Source: Onthophagus taurus (lineage: Eukaryota > Arthropoda > Insecta > Coleoptera > Scarabaeidae). From it: a stretch of DNA of 64,000 nt. Location of the stretch: assembly GCF_036711975.1 (NCBI RefSeq), contig NC_091972.1, positions 38,817,001-38,881,000 of the forward strand, read 5' to 3'. The notes below the pieces were generated by a model. That model searched no databases. It was not told the DNA's origin and saw only the letters and a program-made list of their open reading frames with translations. Shown here piece by piece: positions 34,611 to 46,549 of the stretch. A program made the translations under genes and the position numbers. How positions within the stretch are numbered: position 1 is the stretch's first letter; every line of letters begins with the position of its first letter.

Positions 34611-34866
34611 AGGTTTAGAGAACATAAGGTTACCTCATTCCCTATGCCTCTGTAGTATCGATTATTACCCCGCAAATTGACGTCACTGGTTCGATACAGT
34701 CAGAATAAAAGATAGCCTATACGTGCCTATACTGTGGTACAGTCTATATAAAATATTTAAACCTCGCATCGTGTTGTGTTGTTCATAGAACCAGCTACGT
34801 CACTGACCCACCTTGCCTCTCAGAGGAGGAGAATCGGTATTGGGTAACCTTATGTTCTATAGACCT
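34611..34866. mobile_element. 256 bp MITE with AGGTTTAGAGAACATAAGG ends
   Basis: GAACATAAGGTTACC (34619-34633) is the exact inverse of GGTAACCTTATGTTC (34843-34857), within longer imperfect ends. The phrase tgggttttcga occurs just outside both ends and may be a target duplication. A TGACGTCA octamer lies inside at about 34679. Confidence 0.6.
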
Positions 34867-34874
34867 TGGGTTTT

Positions 34875-35835
34875 CGATAGGAAGTTGCACTTCAGCACCT
34901 CCTGATGACGTCATCCGCTCAATGTAAAAGTATAGGGAGCGGTGCCAACCAAAGTTTGGGGGAAAAAAAATTTGGTTAGTTCCACTGGCGCGATTTTTTC
35001 TACTTACTTTTTTTAAAAATCGCCAGATATTTAGTTATTAAATTATTTACTATTAATATCAACCAAATTTATTTCTTTTGAAAAATAAAACTGTACTTAA
35101 TCTCCAATATATTTTTTATTGTTGACTCTACCGGTTTCGGCTTAAGCCATCAGCAGGAGTCTATAAGGATTATGAAAAATCATAAAATACAAACAAATAC
35201 AATCAAAATTAAAAGCTATTTTACCTTGTCAAATATAGATTAGGAATTTCATTCGGTATTAAATTTGAAGATTTATGTTGTTTTCCAATTTTAAACGGGC
35301 TCGTATATTTTATGTTAACTAATTTGTAATTAAATGTCTGATTAAGAATATATATAAATGAAACAACCATACCAGAAAAGTCGAAAAGTAGCGGTCAGAG
35401 AATTACGTTGTATTGAGAACATTTGGGTTATGTTTAACAGCGCATGCGTAGCGAAATATTAATTTGTGTAAGACAAATTAAAATTTAAATTATCTCAAAA
35501 AACACTCAACTTACAAAAATCAATCAAACGAAAAAGAGGAGGAGCACATCTCTTCGGAGGAGGAGAATATACATTCCAATATCTCCTCGAAATTTCAAAA
35601 AACTGTCTGTGAAACACTTTACAGGAGGCGGTATGGAGAGTATGTGGGGTGGGAGAGTGGAAGGTAGGTGTGAAGGACCCTATGTATTGCGAAAACAAGA
35701 CACACCAAAGAATTGTAATCGTCGTGTGCATAGGGGTAAATTTTTTTCCCCTAAACTTTGGTTGGCTCTCCTCCCTATACATTTACATTGAGCGGATGAC
35801 GTCATCGGGAGGTGCTGAGCTGCAACTTCCTATCG
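34875..35835. mobile_element. 961 bp inverted-repeat element with TGACGTCA in both ends
   Basis: CGATAGGAAGTTGCA and about 95 following bases at the left match the inverse of the right end, ending CTTCCTATCG. The palindrome TGACGTCA occurs at 34906-34913 and 35797-35804, the same position in each arm. The interior has the phrase accggtttcggcttaagcc, common in insect repeats, and no supported gene. Confidence 0.7.
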
Positions 35836-36239
35836 AGAAGTACTCATATCTGCCGCGTCATGGTCAACAACACCGGTGTGTAACTTGTAATCCAGAGCAA
35901 TTCAGATTTCGTCCACAAGTATGTTGTATAGATTATACAGTAGGTGCATACACTCAGATTGTAAGGTTGGTTAATAAATGCCATTAGGTAGCAAACTTTT
36001 ACGTTTCTGATCATACGCGAACTTACAGATACTTGAATGAGTCATAGTTGTTTTTTAGATAGAGGTCTATCTCGTGAGGAGTAAGAGTTGGGAGTCCAGG
36101 GTTGAATTAGATCTGGTGGCATTGATGCCGTACATCTTCGGTTATTGCGACTTTTGTACTCCAAACAAAAGGTATACCAGAAAACAAGATATCACTTAAA
36201 CTGCAGTTAAAAAGTAAATGCCAATTGGTGAGTGAACGT
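35836..36239. other. Intergenic
   Basis: No feature is recognised between the inverted-repeat element and the Tc1-like relic. Confidence 0.35.
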
Positions 36240-36785
36240 TGTTTCTTCGATTGTTAACTCATTGTCTGACTTTGAAAGAGAGCGAATTGTTGGCCTGCAC
36301 GAGGCAGGTTTTCCGTTTCGTGAAATTGGTTGAAGATTGAATCGAAACCTTACAACAGTGCTTCGAGCATGGACTGCGTGGTCTGAACAACATAAATAAA
36401 ATCGTCGTCCTGGATACGGACGTCCTCGAGCGACTAACGAACGTGAAGATCTCATCTTAGACAAATGAGTCTTACAGACAGATTTCGTTCTTCGGCTGCA
36501 ATTGGTGTTGAACGCCCTGACATCATGTTTCAGCAGGGTAACGCCCAACCTCATATCGCCCACATCTGTCAGAACTTCCTAGATAAAGAAGGAGTAGAAA
36601 TTCTCCCCTGGCCTGCTCGCTCGAGCATGTGTGAGATATGATGGGTCGCTATATAAGGCGTTTACCACAAGCAGTAAACACCTTCGGATGTGATTCCACA
36701 AGATACCATTGATCATCTCATTCAGAACATGCCTCGCAGAGTTAGACAGTGTATAAACAATCATGGAGATGTAACATTTTATTGA
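36240..36785 (+). mobile_element. Tc1-like transposase relic
   Basis: Plus-strand frames give DFERERIVGLHEAGFPFREIG, then RRPGYGRPRATNEREDLIL, the paired HTH of Tc1-type transposases (36265-36460). The middle is deleted. The last part has IMFQQGNAQPHIAH (second Asp replaced by Asn), EVILPWPARS-like text, and IPQDTIDHLIQNMPRRV near 36700-36750. Stops and the deletion show that it is dead. Confidence 0.75.
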
Positions 36786-37320
36786 CATAAATTGTTGGTA
36801 TTTTTTTTCAATTGATATGATTTACTACTGAAATAAATACAAATTACTTGTAAAAATTTCAGCTTTGTAATTCAGCTCTTTCGAGGTGTTGCAATTTTTT
36901 TGGCACATAGTTTATAAATGTGCATAGTGACAGTATCATGATCACTGATGCAGTTAATCTCACTTACGAGAACCAGTCATGTAAATAGACTGCGAGATGA
37001 AGTTACATGAATAATCTGAAAGGTAACCTTACGATTATATACGTGATATGCCAAATAATGCGGATAAAAATAAAATGAAATCACGAGCACGTTTTGGTGA
37101 TACATCGGTTGTAAGTGTAAGGACTAATTGCTGAAAAAAGGGAAAATGCGCAAAATCAAAGTTACATCGAATCGACAGTACGATTTTGATGACAGTAATA
37201 TTTATTGTGATTGTAGTTGTGGGATTTAAAAGGAAACGTTTCGAGATTGGGTTGTCTGTGATGCTCTCAGATTAAATCAGAAAAGCTGACCAGTTTTGTG
37301 TCACTAATTTCGGCTCATTC
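36786..37320. other. Intergenic
   Basis: AT-rich sequence after the Tc1-like relic. No gene or clear repeat was recognised. Confidence 0.35.
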
Positions 37321-37329
37321 CATTATTTT

Positions 37330-39470
37330 CTTCTTCTTTGCATTTTGCCTTGTACCTTACAGCATCGGGTCCTCGATCCTCTTTACTTCCTCGACGTTCC
37401 TTTCCCTCTGCTGAATCGCATTGATAATGCTGTCCATCCAACTTCATTCAACCTCATCTTTAGGTCTTCTTTTTCGTTGTCAATTAGTTTGTGAGTCTTC
37501 ATTATTTTACTTTTCTTTGCATTTATTTCCATTCCTGCATTTTGTACATTGATATTCTATTTGTTGACTGTGGCTTACAACTTCCTGACTCTGTCCGCCA
37601 GTAATGCTATGTCATTTGCATATAGAAGACTTTGGAGGCTTATCTCTTCACCTCAACTCAACCCAACCCAACCTCTTCCATTTTTCAATGTGCGAGTTTT
37701 AGGTTCAGTGTCGTATCTTTACTTTAATTTAAAATTTGGTTCATTACCATAATAAACAGGGGATGGTTAAGGGAGTTTTTCTGTTTGCTTCCTTTTTCCC
37801 TATTGAAACTTTTATACTCCATCTCCTTTATTCTGACTATTCCTGTTGTTCTTTTGTACAACGCTCTTGTAACTGTGATCAACTTGCCAGTTATTTGAGC
37901 CGCCAAATATTCTTGTTTGGTATACCATCAAACGCTGCACTCAAATCTAAGAATGCCAGGTATATATGTTATGGTTCTTCTAATCTCTTCTCTGCTTTTG
38001 CTCTAATTGTATGTATGTGAATATGTGATCTTGCGTTTATCTATTTTTCCGTAATGTCGCTTGTTCCTCCTGCAGGTCTTTATCTGTGTAACGTCTAATC
38101 CTTGTCTCGATTATCTTCGAGTATAACTTCTGTATGCATGATGACAGGCTGATGGCCCTATAGTTATCACAATCTGATAATACTGTTATAATGATATTTT
38201 CCTCCCAATCTCTAGGTATGACTTCTCCATCCCATTCTTGCTGGCATATTCTTTGGATCCATTCCCCCATTTGTCTCCCTCCGTACTTTATTATTATTAT
38301 TGCTGCCGGGCTGAGGAGGGCGGCCCCTCTCGTTACCGCGACCTATAAGATCTATTGTAACTTTAGCCCTCCAAAGGTTTAGGGCAAATGTAGGTCCTTA
38401 ATGAACCTTAGTATTGTCCTGAGGTCTTGAACCTTTATGTCGGTAGGTAACAGGGGAGTTTTACCGAAGACGTTGTGCCTTAGACGGCCTCTGGCGACGC
38501 AATTGCACAGTATATGTTCAGCAGTTTCTGACTCGTCGTTGCATAGTCGACAAGTTTGATCCTCAGCTTGTCCAATGTGGAATAGGTGGTATTTTAGGGG
38601 CACATGGCTGGTTAGGTAGCCTGAGAGCGTTCTTAGATCCTCTTTGCTGAGGCATAAAACCTCTTTGGTTTTGTTTTGCGACGGAGTTATCATACTCTTC
38701 GCTTGTCTGTGACCTGGAAGTTCTTTCCAGCGTAAGGCTATCTTTGAAGCCTCCCAGTTGTTGATTATTTGTTTTAGGTGGCTTTTTTGTAGTCCACATC
38801 CAGGTTGGGGTCCAATGAAGGGCGTGTTTGCTGCCTCTTTGGCCAGCTTGTCGGCCTTCTCATTGCCCTCAATGTTGCTGTGATCTGGAACCCACCATAG
38901 GGTAACATCATTGCCCCTAGCGAGTTCTCTCAGGTTGTTGGTGCACTCTCTGATCAGTGCGGAGCCACACGTGTAGGCCTGAATTGCCTTTAAGGCGGCC
39001 CGACTGTCTGTGAAAATGTTTATAGATGCACCTTTTGGTCCCTTCTGTAGGTTCAAAGCGGTGCAGAAGTTTATAGCAAGAACTTCTGCTTGGAAAATTG
39101 TTAAGTCCGAGCTGAGGGGCAATTTGATGTGGCTATTTGGTCCACTGATGCCCATGCCTACTCCAGATCTTACTGTCTTTGAAGCATCGGTGTACCAGGC
39201 TAGGGCTCCTCTTTTCTCCCTCCGTACTTGATCATCTCTGGGCTGTCTTCATTCCATCCTTTAAGCTTTTTCTAAGATTATTGCTTGTTCTTTCATTTCC
39301 ATTTTGCCATATTTTCTTCTTAGATATTTAATTGTCGTCCAGAAGTCTTTCTTATTGTTTGTGTTGTCTTCAAACTTTCCTTCTATTACTACTTCCTGTG
39401 CTTCGTTCCTCTTGTTTATGTAACTCTGTCTATTTTCTTTCTTTTTTTTCTTTGAGTCATTTTTCATCCC
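37330..39470 (-). mobile_element. LINE relic, interrupted by a younger LINE
   Basis: On the minus strand the order is KKENRQSYINKRNEAQ with FWTTIKYLRRKYG (39467-39261), an insertion (38289-39214), then WIQRICQQEWDGEVIPRDW with DCDNYRAISLSSCIQKLYSKI (38270-38037). Near 37640-37590 comes LLYANDIALLADRVRKL, where the YADD motif has Asn for Asp. The order fits an ORF2 polymerase of the type whose motif 1 reads NYRxISL. There are several stops and frameshifts. Confidence 0.75.
38289..39214 (-). mobile_element. 5'-truncated LINE with RNase H, 15 bp target duplication
   Basis: The element lies in the minus orientation and ends in a TAA-type tail (plus strand ttattattatt at 38289). Both flanks carry tctccctccgtactt (38274-38288 and 39215-39229), an exact 15 bp target duplication. 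Its open frame (39214 to 38379) is an RNase H domain: WYTDAS is in the copy at 42460, and here the frame has FQAEVLAINF, INIFTDSRAALKA and HSNIEGNEKADKLAKEA, with WVPDH in place of the usual WVPGH. It ends in CRLCNDESETAEHILCNC. The same family is at 41154-43116. The clade is probably LOA/R1/I-like. Confidence 0.9.
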
Positions 39471-40100
39471 TGTTATGTTGCGTTAACAATTCATTGATTC
39501 CATGCAAGTAGTCAATTTTTCTCCGTTCTGTTCCATTCTTTTCTACTATCCTATTTAGTACCTCTAATTCTTAAAGTAACTTTATTAAAAACTTGAAAAT
39601 GAAATAAATGAAATAAATAAATAAAATGATAAATCCAGAAGAATGTTTCTTTGTATTAACCGACGAGGTGTTTATTTTTAATTTTAAAATAAACATAAAA
39701 TATTTTTAGTATTTTCAAAAACTTCCTAGTCAACCTTGATTCCTCGACATAAACGATGTATTATAAACCGAAAACTATTAATAGATCGAAGAACATTGAC
39801 CCAAATGAAATTTGGAAAAGATTCAAAACTTCATATTAATATTTTGTTTTAATTGCGTTAACATAAATAAGAAAATCATATTTAATTAAAGTAATTTGAT
39901 ATCTTGAGTAGCAATCGAAATATTTAATATGCAAACATTATTGTCGAAATTTTTTTCTTTACACACTTCAGTAAATAAAATCGTATTCCTTTACACACGT
40001 AATATATCTAGATCATAAAAATGTGAAACGATAAACGTGTTTAAATTAGGTATGTATATTTGCCCGAACAGACGAAGGAAACGCCAAATATATTTTTCTC
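39471..40100. other. Intergenic upstream of gene D
   Basis: AT-rich with no supported gene. It probably holds the gene D promoter near 40114 (TTAAATAAG) and upstream control DNA. Confidence 0.4.
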
Positions 40101-40160
40101 GTGATTAGTTACTTTTAAATAAGCAGAATAACAGTTTGTTATAATATCACTCATAATCAA

Positions 40161-40223
40161 GTGAGTACTTGTTATAATTTATAATAAATAAATTATTATT
40201 TTAATTAATTTTTATTTTTGTAG
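40161..40223 (+). other. 5' UTR intron of gene D (63 bp)
   Basis: Donor ATCAA|GTGAGT at 40161 and acceptor TTTTTGTAG ending at 40223, 2 bp before the start codon. It corresponds to the 5' UTR introns of the minus-strand cluster genes. Confidence 0.65.
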
Positions 40224-40225
40224 TA

Positions 40226-40954
40226 ATGGCATCATCATTTCTTTATTATTTTTTATTTTTTCTTATTGAAGTTGTGTCATCGACGAAAAATTCGTCAGCT
40301 ATTATTCGTATAATCAACGATCAAGTAAATATAAATACGTTAGATTTATCGAATGGAAAACTAACAACAAACGGAAGAGTAATTGAAGTTTGTTGTGAAA
40401 TTTTATCACCAAAATGTGAATCGATATTTGATCCGTATCTTCGATTTTCTTGCACGTATTCTAAAGAAACTAAATGCGGAGACGTTTGTCTTGAAAACAA
40501 ACAGAACGAGAAAAAAAAATTAGGATTACCTACAATGAAAAAACAAAAATCAAAAATTAAACTTCCTAAAAATATAACAACGATTCATCAAAACGGTACT
40601 AATAATAATATTGAATTAAAAACGCTTAATACAGATTATAATAAAACAATTTTGAATTATAAACATTCACCTATAAACGTTTTAAGAATTAATTGTATGT
40701 GCGTGTACGTAAATTATTGGCCGTACATTTTTTGCAATTACAACAATCGTATAATGTCGAATTATTATTCCTATTGTAATTATTACTATTATTATCAGAA
40801 TACAATGAAAATTTGTCCTCTGGTATGCGAAAATAATAATTATCATAATTACAATTATTATAATAATCAACTTCCGTGCAACGATTTTTATTCTTGTTAT
40901 AATTATTATGCATTATTTGGGAATAGATTTGGAAATGTGCCATTAAGAAAATGA
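40226..40954 (+). CDS. Gene D: secreted Tyr/Asn-rich protein with CC/WPY module
   Basis: This intact 242-residue protein is on the opposite strand to its relatives. Residues 1-19 are a signal peptide (SSFLYYFLFFLIEVVSS). Residues 56-88 read CCEILSPKCESI, then DPYLRFSCTYSKETKCGDVC, matching the CC...SP..C...P[FY]..C...C..C module of F (253-285) and G (239-271). C-x5-WPY-x2-C follows at 159-170, also as in F and G. The N-terminal Cys-dense block is missing. A basic linker (KKQKSKIKLPK) and an Asn-rich segment separate the two modules. The C-terminus is rich in Tyr, Asn and scattered Cys. AATAAA occurs at 40993 and 41006. The function is unknown. Confidence 0.85.
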   Translation: MASSFLYYFLFFLIEVVSSTKNSSAIIRIINDQVNINTLDLSNGKLTTNGRVIEVCCEILSPKCESIFDPYLRFSCTYSKETKCGDVCLENKQNEKKKLGLPTMKKQKSKIKLPKNITTIHQNGTNNNIELKTLNTDYNKTILNYKHSPINVLRINCMCVYVNYWPYIFCNYNNRIMSNYYSYCNYYYYYQNTMKICPLVCENNNYHNYNYYNNQLPCNDFYSCYNYYALFGNRFGNVPLRK

Positions 40955-40992
40955 TGTAATTTAAGTTTGTAACATATTTAAACATTTTTATT

Positions 40993-41011
40993 AATAAAGC
41001 CTAGTAATAAA
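40993..41011 (+). terminator. Poly(A) signals of gene D
   Basis: Two AATAAA hexamers at 40993-40998 and 41006-41011, about 40-55 bp after the stop codon. Confidence 0.65.
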
Positions 41012-41153
41012 GAGTTCTTAAATAGATCAAGATCATTGTATAATCCTATCATAACCTCCGTGATATTACATACCTGGTAATTAGTGGTTAGGTATACGTT
41101 ATAAAGAAAACAACACTCCTCAAAATAATCTTTTACAGAGGTAACCCCATGGC

Positions 41154-43116
41154 ATGGTGGTCTTCATACCTAAAGGTGGTACGCGGACCCCAAGGCATAC
41201 AGACCAATTAGCCTAACTTCATTTCTCCTCAAAGGGATAGAAAAGGTAATCGATCAATACCTTAGGAATGGAGTGCTTGTCACTAATCCACACCACCCTA
41301 GCCAACATGCTTACCAAAAAGCAAAATTAACAATTACCGCTCTCCATGCTTTGACCAGCACTTTAGAGGAGGCAATTGCAATCAAAGAGATAGCCCTATG
41401 TGCTTTCATAGACATAGAGGGTACGTTTGATAACACCTCATATGAATCCATAGAGAAGGCTCTAAACATAAAAGACATACATCCGTCGACAATCAAGTGG
41501 TGTATAGCCATGTTGAAAAGTCGGCAGATCACAGCCAGTCTGGGAGGCGAGTCGCTGACTATAAAGGTGCTAAGAGGATGTCCCCAAGGGGGAGTGCTAT
41601 CACCTCTATTATGGTGCCTGGTAGTTGATGACTTGATGAGCACCTTAACTAAAAACGGATTTAAGATACAAGGGTATGCTGATGACGTAATAATCACAAT
41701 CCGAGGTAAATATGATTCAATCATAACTCAGCTAATGCAGAAAGCCCTACTACTCACCAGTACTTGGTGTAGAAGCAATGGGCTCAGCATCGATCCCAAT
41801 AAAATCGATATAGTCCCTTTCACTCGGAAAAGGAAGCTACAAATAAACGCACCCTCCATTGAAAGCAGAACTATTAACCTCAAAACAGAAACTAAACACC
41901 TAGGGGTAATACTTGACAGTAAACTAAACTGGAACTCACACTTAGATAAGGTGAGGAAAAAGGCCAACCAGATCTGCCGCAGGCTCCTAAGAAGGAACCG
42001 GGATCTCAAACCACAAATGGCTCATTGAGCCTACGTAGCAATAATCAGACCCATTGTCGCCTACGCCTCATTATTTTGGTGGCCAAAAACAAAACATAAG
42101 ACAGCACAACAACAGCTGGCACAAATCCAGCGGTTAGCATGTCTTAACATAATGGGTGCAATGAGATCCTGTCGACGGCTGCTTTGGAAGCCCTACTCGG
42201 TCTCACACCGCTCCATTTATATATACAAAAGGAGGCAGCCTTAAGTGCCTTATCACTAAAAACAGTTTCTTCACTCAAGTTGATGCAGGGTAACCTCAGA
42301 GGACACCTCGAGATCCTCAAGGACCCATGTCTAAATCACCTGATTGAAATTAAAACGGACCTCATACCGACATAATACAATTTCAACCAACTGTATAAGG
42401 TCATATTTAGAAGCAGGGATGATTGGACGAAGGGAGGGCCTCAACTAAAAAGAGGAACCCTAGCCTGGTACACTGATGCTTCAAAGACAGTAAGATCTGG
42501 AGTAGGCATGGGCTACAGTGGACCAAATAGCCACATTAAATTGCCCCTCCAGGTCATAGCAACATTGAGGGCAATGAGAAGGCCGACAAGCTGGCCAAAG
42601 AGGCAGCAAACACGCCCTTCATTGGACCCCAACCTGGTTGTGGACTACAAAAAAGCCACCTAAAACAAATAATCAACAAGTGAGAGGTTTCAAAGATTGC
42701 CTTACGCTGGAAAGAACTTCCAGGTCACAGACAAGCGAAGAGTATGATAACTCCGTCGCAAAACAAAACCAAAGAGGTTTTATGCCTCAACAAAGGGGAT
42801 CTCAGAACGCTCTCAGGCTACCTGACCGGCCATGCGCCCCTAAAATACCACCTCTTCCACATTGGACAAGCTGAGGATCAAACTTGTCGACTATGCAACG
42901 ACGAGTCAGAAACAGCTGAACATATACTGTGCAATTGAGTCGCCAGAGGCCGTCTAAGACACAACATCTTCGGTAAAACTGTAAGATAAAGGTTCAAGAC
43001 CTCAGGACAATACTAAGGTTCATCAAGGACCTACATTTGCCCTAAACCTTTAGAGGACTAAAGTTACAATAGATCTTATAGGTCGCGGTAACGAGAAGCA
43101 ATAATAACAATAATAA
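41154..43116 (+). mobile_element. LOA/R1/I-like LINE copy, 12 bp target duplication
   Basis: taaccccatggc occurs at both borders (41142-41153 and 43117-43128). Inside, plus-strand frames give FIPKGG-like and PISLTSF-like traces, then one frame (41273-42028) with HAYQKAKLTITALHAL, FIDIEGTFDN, LRGCPQGGVLSPLLWCLVVDD and GYADDVIITI (YADD). Next is the RNase H start (AWYTDASKTVRSG), a deletion of the middle of RNase H near 42548, and the CRLCNDESETAEHILCN tail. It ends in an AAT/AAC-rich tail. Stops and the deletion make it inactive. It belongs to the same family as 38289-39214. Confidence 0.88.
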
Positions 43117-43345
43117 TAACCCCATGGCTGTTCCTTCGCATTGCTCGTAGAACTACTCCACTAGTCCTGCGACATACTTGGGCAAATCCTCCGGGATGAG
43201 TTTCTGGCGAAGACCATCCACGGCATTTTTAACTAGTACTCTGGTGAATAGAGACTCCACGTCGAAACTTAGCAGAATATCCTGAGGGTTTAGCTTTAAA
43301 CTTCTGATTGATTCTACAAAATGTGTGGAATCTCTGACATAATAT

Positions 43346-45867
43346 TGAATCGATTGTAAGACGTTTCAAAGACAGAGTTTTGTATCCTGTCTCCAAGTGA
43401 CTGGTTTTTAAAAACAGCTTATGTGGGTGATGTTTGGAAACCTTAATTTCCATAACGTTCGTCCATTTCATGGTTTCTCCGGAATCTGTAGTTTTTATGT
43501 TCAAAATTCGAAGTTCTTTGGATAACTATAAGAAGTCTTTGTATTGTAGAGCAAAAACGTCGTAGGGATTCTGCCTGTGTGCTAGTTTAAATACGGGAAT
43601 AAGTTGTGAGGGTACAAAAAGATCTTTATCGCATTGGAAATTGCGCTGTGAGCAGAATCTCCTTCGCTTTGCCCATGGAAGGATTCGAAAAATCTCAAAG
43701 ATATATCTTCAATATTCTTAGAGTGTCGAACAGTATGTAAAAGCATAGCAGCCATTATAGTGTTCTTGTTTTGATCGCTGCATCCGTCAGAAAATAATGA
43801 GGCGTGTTTCACCCCTCGAAAGTCATAAGCTTGTAAAGCGCTGTACAACTATGTTGTAATTTCTGATGAGCCTCTCTTACTTTCGGTTTCGTGCCAACAA
43901 TAACATGAACATGCTTTGCTTGAAATATTGTAAAAGGTAAAGTTATGCACTGCCAACCACCTTTTATAACACAATTGTTACAATTATTGTTTATAACACC
44001 TTTGAATTTGGTAAGTAAATTATTTGCTGTAAATCAAAAGACGCATAGAGAAAAGTGTTATCTTCAGTAGCTCTCGGTTTACACTGGTCTTTCAACTTTC
44101 TGACAGCAGTTTTTTCCAAATTGTGCCTTTGAAATTTTTCTTCTAATTTAGTTTTCACACTAGGTTCACCCGTTTTGTACGTCAAACAAAGTGAACATTG
44201 ATCTTTCTAGGGAGTATAAAATGATAAATTCTGAGTTTTAAAGACCCTTTGATAAGTAGAAAAGCTTGTTTTAAGATTACCTTCAGGCACAGACTGCAAG
44301 TACATATAGTACATTTTCGAAATAGAAAGTTCTGGATGTAAATATTCCCTAGTAGCTGCTTCTACAGTAGTGGGACTCCATTCTAGGAAACATGTTAATG
44401 TGTCGCAAAACATCAAAACGAATCAGTTGATCCATTGCAATAACGCTTTCAGATTTCCGTCCACCTCTTTTATCCATTTCAACAATTCGTCTACTTTCTC
44501 TAATTCTGTTTGCACTGTCCGTTCTGAAATATCCAAAGTATTCAAAAAAAACTTCTTGTAGATAGGAACACGAGTTTGGTTTATAAGGAAATAATATTTA
44601 ATAGTCTTTTTTCTACTTTGTGTCAGTAACTTACGTATTTCTCACAATAAATTCTTGTTTTCGATTTATGTCTGGCAGTTTATAATACCCAGTAAACAAT
44701 TCAAGTCTTTGCGCCTCTTCTATTGTTGAACAAAACCTTCCCAACTTCTTGCAAATGGTGCTGTTACATCTTGATTTCATTCTCCTACAAGGTACAAGTT
44801 TCTCTTCCTTCACCGTTGAGTACTCCTTACCTAAATTTCTTAAAGTCTTTGCATTTTTTTGTTTATTAAAATATACTTTCTTTGGGATCTGTCCTTCTCT
44901 TTCAACCTCCTCTACTGCATGTTGCTCCGGGTTATGATCAAGTTTAGTAATTTTTTCAATTTTACTTTTTTTTGCTCTTTTTATGTGACTGTCACAATTG
45001 GGATTTGTCATGAAATTGGCGTGACACAGTAATCTCAGACAACGAAAACAAGAAGTAAATACCTCTTCTTTGCAGTCTTTTGCCTCACATCCTAGAGAAT
45101 AAGCTGGACCCGCATCTGAATCGTAGCCGTGACCAAATTGAGTAGGTTTTTGCTATGCTTGTTCCCACTCCTTTGATATTTGTTGTGCTTGTTCCTGTGC
45201 TGCCGATTCTTGATCTTTGGTTCTTGCTCTGTTGGTCTATGCTCTCGTTGTTCCCGCTTCTCTAATTCCTGCTGTGCTGATTCCACCGATTGAGGATCTA
45301 CTGCACTGAAATACCGGGTGCATTCTTAATTTAATTTTCCCCATGGTTGGTAGCATTTGGGTCCCCACATGGATTAACTACCCTGGATTCTAACTGAGTA
45401 AAGCATCGTCCTCAGGGAAGTCACTCGCGTCAACGTAATCTGTATCAATCACTTTGCCACTATACCATTACTTGTTGTAAAACATTTTTACTTTGGTTCC
45501 TTTTTTAAGGCAACCACGAAACATCAATTTTTTCGATGCAACAACATTTTTTGAGCCGTCTTTCCACAAAACTAAGACATCCATTTTGGATAAACTCACA
45601 CCACCGAGAATAAGCATACACTACCAGACTCCACATGAAATTACTTGTCTGAACTTGCATAGTGTAAATACGTCAGTAAGCCCTAAGGAATCTTTTTTTG
45701 CCAGTTTGTGAAACAGCTCAGTTCGAGAACCAATACCACTGCGAATTTACGTACGCAGCTTTTTGAGAAGAAAATTTATGCCTACAGAAGTGTACCTATA
45801 GTCTTATCTAACAAATCGATTCTTTTGAGATACGTCAGTTTGTGATATTAACGCCGATATGACTCTG
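43346..45867 (-). mobile_element. DUF7869-type DNA element (transposase-like) inserted in the Penelope-like element
   Basis: Minus-strand pieces in order are GREGQIPKKVYFNKQ-like text, then CRRMKSRCNSTICKKLG and RLELFTGYYKLPDINRKQEFI (45011-44631). Then REYLHPELSISKMYYMYLQ (44416-44207), CKPRATEDNTFLYASFDLQQ (44185-43991), and HASLFSDGCSDQNKNTIMAAML with FHGQSEGDSAHSAIS (43848-43582). Last is MKWTNVMEIKVSKHHPHKLF (43500-43360). This is the order of a widespread insect protein family with a conserved D in SDGC-x-xQNKN. Frames are broken by stops. I could not define matching terminal repeats. Confidence 0.65.
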
Positions 45868-46454
45868 TTTTACCTGTAAAAAGAGACAGAATCGTGGCAA
45901 GGTGTTTTTCTAGCTGACAAGTGGGAGAATTTATGGCACTGACAATAGGGCGTAGTGGGAACCCTAGTTTTATGAATTTTGGGTAATCCATATATCCTTG
46001 GTAGTACTAGAGCCTGTACGAATAAGTTTTTCTGTTCTGCTGGGGTTCCTGTGGATTTTGTCTATCTTCTCGGTTGAGTCCTTTTTATCTTCTTATAGGT
46101 AGCTGGGTCCGAAAAGCTCATGATCTTGTCGTCGTATTCCTTTTTGTCCATAACCACGGTCGCATGTCTGTTTTTTCCCTTATCGTTCGTAGTGCTCTTC
46201 TTTCGTTCACTGTTATGTTTGATTTTGGTGGCTTTGCTGTTTTACGTCTTGACGAATTTCTTCTACTTTCACTGAAGGTATTCTGCGAATAGCCGCTTCC
46301 ACTTCACATATAATTTCTTCTTTGGGGACCCTCTTTGTAGCGACTGTATAATTTAAGCCTTTTGCGAGTACTTTAGTTTCCTTCACTGTTAATGAGACGC
46401 TTGATCGGTTGATGATGACTGTTTCGATTGGCAAATCGTTGTTTTTCTTCTACG

Positions 46455-46505
46455 AATTCAGTTAGTTTTAGTGATAGTGCTAGTGTTAGTTCTAGTTTTA
46501 GTTTA
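46455..46505 (+). repeat. NNTAGT hexamer tract next to a Penelope-like element
   Basis: gttagt, tttagt, gatagt, gctagt, gttagt, tctagt and tttagt follow in register. It lies just outside the 5' side of the Penelope-like copy. Confidence 0.6.
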
Positions 46506-46549
46506 ACTTTTAAGTATCTTAAAGAGTTTACTGTAGCTTTAATTTCGTA

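Larger units (their letters stand above)
41040..46440 (-). mobile_element. Penelope-like element split by two insertions
   Basis: On the minus strand the N-terminal part (46434 to about 45868) reads LAKGLNYTVATKRVPKEEI, then VLPRIYGLPKIHKTRVP and LFTGKTESY. The frame resumes at about 43345 with DSTHFVESIRSLKLNPQ, LLSFDVESLFTRV and FYEQCEGTAM, the RT region through motif B. It is split there by a LINE, and the text ATGGGGTTACCTCT just left of 41153 continues GTAMG-x-PL. Almost all of the RT after that point is missing. The two gaps are the LINE at 41154-43116 and a DNA element at about 43346-45867. Confidence 0.75.

Noticed and set aside
40682-40985. Minus-strand Ile or Asn/Tyr-rich frames over gene D
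   Set aside because: Antisense shadows of the Tyr/Asn-rich gene D C-terminus.
44690-44702. cccagtaaacaa resembling the end of the element at 12760
   Set aside because: It lies in the minus-strand coding text ELFTGYYKL of the DUF7869-type element, and no inverse partner is found, so it is coincidence.
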